A DNA stretch of 49,745 nucleotides from Acidimicrobiales bacterium (GTDB lineage Bacteria; Actinomycetota; Acidimicrobiia; Acidimicrobiales; JAVJTC01), in assembly GCA_040219085.1 (NCBI GenBank), contig JAVJTC010000006.1, positions 1-49,745 on the forward strand. The letters are read 5' to 3'. Numbering within the stretch: the first letter of the stretch is position 1; each line of letters opens with the position of its first letter. Below the pieces are notes generated by a model. It was not told the origin of the DNA. It was given only the letters and a program-made list of their open reading frames with translations, and ran no database searches. A program made the position numbers and the translations under genes. Below are positions 44,258 to 49,745 of this stretch, one piece after another.

Positions 44258-45094
44258 GGGTGCTGTCTCCGGGCCCGTGTCGTCGATGACCAGTTCGGGC
44301 TCAGGGACGTGGGCGTCCTTCAGCTCTTCGCGCAGGCGCTCGAGTTCCTGCTGTTCGAGGTACTTCTCGGTGAACTCGATCTGCGACGCGATCCGGTCGA
44401 GTTCACCCTCGGCGCTGCGTTGGCGGCCGTCCAGGCGGTGGATCGCCTCCTTGGTCCCGTAGAGGACGGCGACGTCGCCGCCGTGCAGGGCCGACTTCCC
44501 CGAAGGGGCCCCGACCCAGCGCCCGTCGCGTCGGTCTATCCCCAGGACGACGACCCCCTCCTCGGGGAGGTCGAGGTCCCGCAGCGGTACGTCGCAGAGC
44601 CAGTCGCCGTCGCGCAACTCGATCTCGGAGACCACCCAGTCGCCTGCGAGTCGCAGAACAGCCACGTAGTCGCGGGCATCGAGGTCCGTGAACCGTCGCA
44701 GCGTCCGCTCGATGACCCGGGACAGCACCCGGTCCATCAGAGAGCTGCGTGCGAGCAACCAGACCAGTACGAGGCCCCCTGCGATGAGCCCCAGACGCTC
44801 GACCGCCGCGACGGAATCGTTCACCCCCCCGAAGGACAGCAGCAGGGATCCGACCACGGTGACCACGCCAGCGTTGCCCAGGAGGATGAGCGCCATGACG
44901 ATGCGGCGCCGCAGCGGGTGGTTGACCACCGACTCCGACTCCGACGTGGTGAACCCGACGCCGCTGAAGGCAGAGCGGGCCTGGAACTTCGCGGACTCCC
45001 TGGAGAGGCCGGTGAGCGTCAACATCACCGTGGCGACGCGCGTGATCAGCAGTGACGTGATGACGACGATGAAGAGGCTGATCAGGCCGACCAT
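44195..45094 (-). CDS. Membrane protein with TrkA-C (RCK_C) domain
   Basis: 299 aa. Three membrane helices (LISLFIVVITSLLITRVATV, VMALILLGNAGVVTVVGSLLL, LGLIAGGLVLVWLLA) are followed by a TrkA-C domain (WVVSEIELRDGDWLCDVPLRDL onward to VAVLYGTKEAIHRLDG). A coiled-coil, acidic tail follows (EYLEQQELERLREEL). The lack of a TrkA-N or ion-channel pore suggests a ligand-gated regulatory role in ion transport. ATG 45094; TTG 45100 is also in frame. Confidence 0.7.
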   Translation of the reverse strand: MVGLISLFIVVITSLLITRVATVMLTLTGLSRESAKFQARSAFSGVGFTTSESESVVNHPLRRRIVMALILLGNAGVVTVVGSLLLSFGGVNDSVAAVERLGLIAGGLVLVWLLARSSLMDRVLSRVIERTLRRFTDLDARDYVAVLRLAGDWVVSEIELRDGDWLCDVPLRDLDLPEEGVVVLGIDRRDGRWVGAPSGKSALHGGDVAVLYGTKEAIHRLDGRQRSAEGELDRIASQIEFTEKYLEQQELERLREELKDAHVPEPELVIDDTGPETAPSAGDEAAPAGDAHHIDSHED

Positions 45095-45176
45095 GGTCAA
45101 TGAGTCCGTATCGGGAGTCGGTTAGCGCCCCCGACCGTACCGAAACGCCACGATCATGCCCGGCACGGCGATCCGG

Positions 45177-46190
45177 TCACGGCGTCAGCCACTGCGAGCC
45201 GATCACGATCGGAACCTCGACGACGTTGATGGGCGAACCGTCACGGGCGGACTCTTCGAACACGATCACAGAAGCGACCCCCTCCCGTGCAAAGGCGGGG
45301 ATGTCGCCGATGTCGAGGGTGATCTCGAAGGTCCCCCAGGTGCCGGTGCCGGCGGTCGCGGTGGTGAAGGAATCGACCACGATGATCCCGTCGGTGTCGG
45401 TGACCTGGTAGCGCACGTTCGCCTCGAACGTGTTCGACAGTCCCGAGATGACGAGCGGTCGATCCACCGCCTCGCCGACGAAGGGGCTCTCCACGAGGAT
45501 CAGCGGCGTCGGTGCGTCGACGAAGTCGGCGACCAGGAAGTCGTCGCGGGTCAGATCCTGCCCCTGGAATCCCTCGCCGCCGATCGCATCGTCGGGCACG
45601 CCGTCGATGCTGATGTCCACCTCGTCGACGGTCGGGAACTGGGTGAGGGTGAACACGATCTGGGCGACGCGGCTGATCATGGAGAGCGAACCGCCGCCGG
45701 ATTCGAACTCGGCCGAAAGGTCGACTGTCGCCGTCCCGTCCTCGACGACGATCCCGTTGAGCGTCGTGCCCGCCGGGATCTCACTCGACCACCCGAGCTC
45801 ATCCGCGAGGCCCTGCGGTCCATCGAGGAGAGCGTTGACCGCCGTGGTGGCCACGCCGGTGTCCTCGGAGGTCCGGCCACCGACCACCAGTCGTGTGCCG
45901 TCGAGGAAGTAGACCAGGACGTCGATGTCCTCGTCGGGCGTCGGTTCGGCCGTGGGGTCGGGTGTGGCGGTCTGCGTCGGTTCGGTCGTCGCCGTCGGCT
46001 CCGGGGTGGTCGTCGGCGAGGGTTCGGCGGTGGGCGTCGGCTCGGATGTCGCCGTGGCCGTCGGAGTCGGCTCGGCGGTGGGCTCGGGCGTCCCCGTCGC
46101 GTCGTCGTCGTCATCGCCGCATGCGGTGGCGATCAGCGAGACGATCGCCAGCACGCCCAGCAGTGTCCGGAGGATCTTTCGCTTCGCCAT
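45177..46190 (-). CDS. Lipoprotein with GerMN and Gmad2-type domains
   Basis: 337 aa. The N-terminus (MAKRKILRTLLGVLAIVSLIATACG) is a lipoprotein signal, lipobox IATAC. A low-complexity PTPTA/EPTPT linker of about 55 residues follows. Then a GerMN-like domain (DVLVYFLDGTRLVVGG, WSSEIPAGTTLNGIVVEDGTATVDLS) and a C-terminal Ig-like domain of the Gmad2 type (DRPLVISGLSNTFEANVRY). In actinobacteria such proteins are cell-surface components; no spore role is implied. ATG 46190 with AGGACCAGAG upstream. Confidence 0.8.
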   Translation of the reverse strand: MAKRKILRTLLGVLAIVSLIATACGDDDDDATGTPEPTAEPTPTATATSEPTPTAEPSPTTTPEPTATTEPTQTATPDPTAEPTPDEDIDVLVYFLDGTRLVVGGRTSEDTGVATTAVNALLDGPQGLADELGWSSEIPAGTTLNGIVVEDGTATVDLSAEFESGGGSLSMISRVAQIVFTLTQFPTVDEVDISIDGVPDDAIGGEGFQGQDLTRDDFLVADFVDAPTPLILVESPFVGEAVDRPLVISGLSNTFEANVRYQVTDTDGIIVVDSFTTATAGTGTWGTFEITLDIGDIPAFAREGVASVIVFEESARDGSPINVVEVPIVIGSQWLTP

Positions 46191-46426
46191 CTCTGGTCCT
46201 TCGTGGTCGTCGCCGGGGAGTCGATCCGCCCCCGCGCGCATTGTGCACCCGCGCGGGGCTCGCGCCAGCGCGCCCAGCTGTCTGAATCCGACTGCTGTCG
46301 GGTTGCGACACGTCGCGGGTGCGTCGCGACCGCGCCCGTGAGGCTGCCGCTGCCTCCCAGGCGCTCACCACTACGATCTGTCCGCGCTGATCCGGCTGGG
46401 TCAGGTGTGACCTCGGGACGGTTCCG
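46191..46426. other. Intergenic region between lipoprotein and antiporter genes
   Basis: 236 bp with no gene. A GC-rich inverted segment lies around 46240-46280 and TACGAT at 46372-46377 is a possible -10 box for the antiporter, giving a 5' UTR near 43 nt. Confidence 0.4.
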
Positions 46427-47365
46427 ATGACGCTGGCGTTGATGGCCCTGGTCGGGGGTGTGGCCCTACTCGGCTTCGCCGCGGACCAGTTCGTGCTCGG
46501 CGCGGCGCGAATCGCCCTCATCGCCCGGATCTCGCCGCTGGTCGTCGGTGTCGTGATCGTCGGCTTCGGCACGAGCGCGCCCGAGATGCTGGTGTCGGCA
46601 CTCGCGGCCGCCGGCGATGAGCCCGCCGTGGCGGTCGGCAACATCGTCGGTTCGAACATCGCCAACCTGACCCTGCTTCTCGGGGTGGGGGCGATCCTCG
46701 TTCCGCTGACGGTCGATTCCCGCACGGTCCGCCGTGAGGGACCGCTCACCGTGGTGGCGATGGGAGCCTTCGCGATCGCCGTGCAGGGAGGCGGAGTGTC
46801 GTGGCCCGAGGGGTTGGGGCTCTTCGTGTTGATGGCCGCAACACTTTCGATCGTCATGCGTCGGAGTCCGAACGACACCTTGGCGGCCGATGTCGCCGAG
46901 TTCGCCGACGTCCCCGCCCACGGCCTGCGTCAGGAGGTGCTGAGGACCGTTCTCGGGCTCGTCGGGACCGTGGGCGGCGCGCAGCTGCTGCTGTGGGGCG
47001 CCCTCGACCTCGCCGACCGGGCCGGCCTCGAGGAGGGCTTCGTCGGGGCGACGATGGTGGCGGTGGGGACCTCGCTCCCTGAACTGGTGACGGTGATCCA
47101 GTCGGCGCGGCGCAACGAGGCGGACCTGATCGTCGGGAATCTGCTCGGGTCGAATCTCTTCAACGCCCTGGCCGTCGGGGGGCTCATCGGTGTGATCGGC
47201 ACCGACGGACTCGATTCCGTCGCGCTGAGCACGTTCGGGTCGCTCGCGGCGCTGGGCGCCGCCGCGCTGGCTGTCGTGGCGATGGGGACGGGTCACGTCG
47301 TGACCCGCCGTGAGGGGATCGCTCTCGTGGTCGGCTACGGGGCGCTCGTTCCCTTCCTCGCGTGA
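46427..47365 (+). CDS. Calcium/sodium antiporter (CaCA family)
   Basis: 312 aa, about 10 membrane helices in two inverted halves. The alpha repeats are [14 protein letters not shown] with [15 protein letters not shown], and [16 protein letters not shown] with [16 protein letters not shown]. Such proteins exchange Ca2+ (or K+) for Na+ across the inner membrane. ATG 46427. No associated regulator. Confidence 0.88.
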   Translation: MTLALMALVGGVALLGFAADQFVLGAARIALIARISPLVVGVVIVGFGTSAPEMLVSALAAAGDEPAVAVGNIVGSNIANLTLLLGVGAILVPLTVDSRTVRREGPLTVVAMGAFAIAVQGGGVSWPEGLGLFVLMAATLSIVMRRSPNDTLAADVAEFADVPAHGLRQEVLRTVLGLVGTVGGAQLLLWGALDLADRAGLEEGFVGATMVAVGTSLPELVTVIQSARRNEADLIVGNLLGSNLFNALAVGGLIGVIGTDGLDSVALSTFGSLAALGAAALAVVAMGTGHVVTRREGIALVVGYGALVPFLA

Positions 47366-47396
47366 GTCGCAGGTCGGCCCGTGGTGCGTCGGCGTA

Positions 47397-47439
47397 TTCA
47401 CGACCCCGAAACACGGCTGTGACACCGTCGCCCTACCGT
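47397..47439 (+). promoter_or_regulatory. GlnR-box-like motif and -10 box upstream of type III glutamine synthetase
   Basis: TTCAC-n6-GAAAC-n6-GTGAC (47397-47423) matches three of the four parts of the actinobacterial GlnR consensus (GTNAC-n6-GAAAC repeated). The fourth position (GCCCT) matches poorly. TACCGT at 47434-47439 is a -10 box whose -35 would fall in the GAAAC half, the usual place for an activator. Ribosome-binding site GAGGGAG is at 47478-47484. Confidence 0.5.
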
Positions 47440-47490
47440 CTCCCACACCGCGAAGCCGCAGGTCACCGCACCTGCCGAGGGAGTCGACAC

Positions 47491-49668
47491 ATGAGTGGAA
47501 ACAGCGTGAGACGACGGGCGATCGACGCCGTCACCGAGTACCGGGCGCCCTACCACGAGTTCGAACTCCACGACGCGCCCGGTGAGCTCTTCGGGGCGAA
47601 CGTGTTCTCGAAGGCTGTCATGAAGAGCCGGCTGCCGAAGTCGGTATTCACATCCGTCATCGCCACGATCGAAGCGGGCGATCCACTCGATCCCGCGATC
47701 GCCGACGTCGTCGCCTCGGCGATGAAGGACTGGGCCCTCGAGAAGGGCGCCACCCACTACGCGCACGTGTTCTATCCCCTGACCGGGCTCACCGCGGAGA
47801 AGCACGACAGCTTCATGGAGCCCGACGGCAACGGGGCCGCCATCGCGGAGTTCGCCGGAAAGACCCTCGTGCAGGGTGAGCCCGACGCATCGAGCTTCCC
47901 CAACGGTGGACTCCGCCAGACCTTCGAGGCCCGTGGCTACACGGGATGGGACGTCACGAGCCCGGCGTACATCCTCGAGAACCCCAACGGGAACACGCTG
48001 TGCATCCCGACCGTGTTCATCTCGTGGACCGGTGAGGCGCTCGACAAGAAGACGCCGCTGCTGCGCTCGCAACAGGCCATGAACATCCAGGCCAGGCGGG
48101 TCCTCGAGCTGTTCGGTCACACCGACATCGGAGCGGTCTCGTCGTTCGCCGGCGCCGAACAGGAGTACTTCCTCATCGACCGGCACTTCGTGAGCGCCCG
48201 TCCCGACCTCATGGCATCGGGACGGACGCTGTTCGGTGCGCCCGCGCCGAAGGGCCAGGAGTTCGACGACCACTACTTCGGTGCGATTCCTGAGCGGGTT
48301 CTCGCTTTCATGTTCGAGGCGGAGCGGGAACTCTTCAAGCTCGGGATTCCGGCGAAGACCCGCCACAACGAGGTCGCCCCCGGTCAGTTCGAGATCGCGC
48401 CGGTGTTCGAGAAGGCGAACGTCGCCACCGACCACCAGCAGCTCATGATGGTGACCCTGCGCCGGGTGGCCCTCAAGTACGGCATGGAGTGCCTCATGCA
48501 CGAGAAGCCGTTCGCAGGTGTGAACGGTTCGGGCAAGCACGTCAACTTCTCGCTCGGCAACAGCACCCAGGGGAACCTCCTGAACCCGGGCGACACCCCC
48601 CACGAGAACGCGCAGTTCCTCGTGTTCTGCGCCGCGGTGATCCGCGCCGTCCACGTCCACGGCGGACTGCTGCGTGCCGTGATCGCCTCGGCATCCAACG
48701 ACCACCGCCTGGGTGCCAACGAGGCACCCCCGGCGATCATCTCGATCTTCCTGGGCGACCAGCTCGCCGACGTCTTCGACCAGGTCGCGAAGGGTGGGGT
48801 CACCAGCTCACGCGAGAAGGGGACCCTGACGATCGGGGTCGACACGCTGCCCGACCTGCCCAGCGACGCCGGGGACCGTAACCGGACCAGCCCGATGGCG
48901 TTCACAGGGAACCGCTTCGAGTTCCGCGCCGTGGGCTCCTCCCAGTCGATTGCCGGGCCGATGGTTGCGATCAACACGGCTCTCGCCGAGGCCCTCGACT
49001 TCATCGCGACCTCGCTCGAGGAGCTGACCGCCGCCGGCACGGACTTCAACGAGGCGGTCCAGAAGGTCCTCCAGGAGATCATCACCGTGCACGGCAACGT
49101 CGTGTTCAACGGAGACGGGTACTCCGAGGACTGGCAGGTCGAGGCCGAAGCCCGGGGGCTCAAGAACCTCCGCACCACGGTCGACGCCCTGCCCGAACTC
49201 GACACCGACGAGACACGGGAACTGTTCGCCCGTTACGACGTCCTCAACGATCGCGAGCTCGCGAGCCGCTACGAGGTCTACCTCGAGCAGTACACCCTGT
49301 CGGTGGCCGTCGAGGCCCGGACGACACTCGAGATGGCGAAAACGGTCGTGCTGCCAGCGGCCATGCGCTACCAGACAGAGCTCGCGGCCAACGCCGCCGG
49401 GCTCCAGGCGGTCGGCCAGAGCGCCGACATGACCGTGCTGGACGAGGTCTCCACAACGATCAACGAGCTCACCGCGGCACTGGCGACGTTGAGTACGGCT
49501 CTCGCCCACGAAGGCGACGAGGATGCCCTCGGCGAGGCGGCGCACGCCCGCGATGCCCTACTGCCGGCCATGATCGCCGTGCGGACCGCCGCCGACACCC
49601 TGGAAGGAATCGTCGCCGACGATCTCTGGCCGCTGCCGACCTATCAGGAGATGCTCTTCATCCGCTGA
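47491..49668 (+). CDS. glnN: Glutamine synthetase type III
   Basis: 725 aa, GSIII (GlnN) family: ATP-dependent ligation of ammonia to glutamate. The C-terminal catalytic half has the glutamate- and metal-binding segments ([70 protein letters not shown]). The N-terminal half contains [15 protein letters not shown], typical of GSIII. The frame is open upstream to 47362, but ATG 47491 has GAGGGA and is the standard start. A GlnR-type motif precedes it. Confidence 0.93.
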   Translation: MSGNSVRRRAIDAVTEYRAPYHEFELHDAPGELFGANVFSKAVMKSRLPKSVFTSVIATIEAGDPLDPAIADVVASAMKDWALEKGATHYAHVFYPLTGLTAEKHDSFMEPDGNGAAIAEFAGKTLVQGEPDASSFPNGGLRQTFEARGYTGWDVTSPAYILENPNGNTLCIPTVFISWTGEALDKKTPLLRSQQAMNIQARRVLELFGHTDIGAVSSFAGAEQEYFLIDRHFVSARPDLMASGRTLFGAPAPKGQEFDDHYFGAIPERVLAFMFEAERELFKLGIPAKTRHNEVAPGQFEIAPVFEKANVATDHQQLMMVTLRRVALKYGMECLMHEKPFAGVNGSGKHVNFSLGNSTQGNLLNPGDTPHENAQFLVFCAAVIRAVHVHGGLLRAVIASASNDHRLGANEAPPAIISIFLGDQLADVFDQVAKGGVTSSREKGTLTIGVDTLPDLPSDAGDRNRTSPMAFTGNRFEFRAVGSSQSIAGPMVAINTALAEALDFIATSLEELTAAGTDFNEAVQKVLQEIITVHGNVVFNGDGYSEDWQVEAEARGLKNLRTTVDALPELDTDETRELFARYDVLNDRELASRYEVYLEQYTLSVAVEARTTLEMAKTVVLPAAMRYQTELAANAAGLQAVGQSADMTVLDEVSTTINELTAALATLSTALAHEGDEDALGEAAHARDALLPAMIAVRTAADTLEGIVADDLWPLPTYQEMLFIR

Positions 49669-49745
49669 TCTCCGGAGGGGAGAGCGTGGTGGGGCCGGCC
49701 GGGGGCGCCGGGCCCCCCCCGAATATTAGGGGGGGCTGGTGGGAC
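49669..49745. other. Contig-end sequence
   Basis: After the stop there are long G and C runs and an isolated AATATTA. A possible GC hairpin (GGGGCC/GGCCCC, about 49691-49717) may belong to a terminator, but the homopolymer runs look like assembly or sequencing artefacts. Confidence 0.4.

Noticed and set aside
45900-46110. Repetitive sequence possibly a CRISPR array or tandem repeat
   Set aside because: It is the low-complexity Pro/Thr/Glu linker of the lipoprotein; units are irregular and codon-based, with no spacers.
49669-49745. Low-complexity tail as a regulatory element
   Set aside because: Runs of C and G around an AATATTA look like end-of-contig error; I do not interpret it.

Overview
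The window is about 70% GC, densely coded, and rich in GTG starts. The gene order tlyA-nadK-recN-pyrG-nudix-xerD followed later by scpA-scpB-rluB-aroH-tyrA-aroA-cmk-plsC and ispH-DUF512-der is typical of Actinomycetota. The AroH-type chorismate mutase, type III glutamine synthetase and abundant leaderless promoters make an Acidimicrobiia-like lineage my best guess. That assignment is an inference from gene content, not a sequence match.

Layout. 1-137 is the 3' end of an ISL3-type transposase abutting tlyA. 200-8067 is a housekeeping run: rRNA methylation/NAD kinase/DNA repair/CTP synthesis/nudix/XerD/HD protein/class II aldolase. 8079-12458 is a first accessory block, A: a glycosyltransferase, an orphan PqqD-like protein, a GT61-sulfotransferase fusion, a second sulfotransferase, and divergently a small protein with a Tat-like signal and a cationic helical tail. 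12455-21245 returns to housekeeping (trpS, photolyase, scpAB, rluB, aromatic amino acid genes, cmk, acyltransferase). 21249-22546 is a small lower-GC insertion (HEAT protein plus a VapBC-type toxin-antitoxin pair). 22554-26483 holds ispH, a DUF512 radical-SAM-like protein and der.

26539-32147 carries a PP2C phosphatase, a zinc-ribbon membrane protein, a LuxR-type two-component system and an MMPL exporter with two palindromes in its upstream region. A tRNA-Pro(GGG) gene lies at 32222-32296. Immediately after it, 32416-40065 is accessory block B: two divergent operons with a PqqD-like protein, a nucleotidyltransferase-fold protein lacking its catalytic acids, an HPr-kinase-like protein split by an in-frame stop, four GT2/GT4-type glycosyltransferases, a GT10 fucosyltransferase-like protein and a small unknown. 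40195-49668 holds transporters (MFS, CaCA), a PAP2 enzyme, a TrkA-C membrane protein, two lipoproteins and type III glutamine synthetase, whose promoter contains a GlnR-box-like motif. The last about 70 bases look like low-quality contig-end sequence.

Most interesting: (1) the exported-peptide candidate at 12180-12458 divergent from sulfotransferases, with one tyrosine embedded in acidic residues, suggesting a sulfated secreted peptide; (2) the PqqD/HPr-kinase-like/nucleotidyltransferase-like/glycosyltransferase island beside tRNA-Pro, a gene set that recurs in peptide-modification and glycan loci but here has no recognisable core enzyme; (3) a window-wide pattern of TANNNT -10 boxes 6-10 nt before the start codon, which implies leaderless mRNAs.
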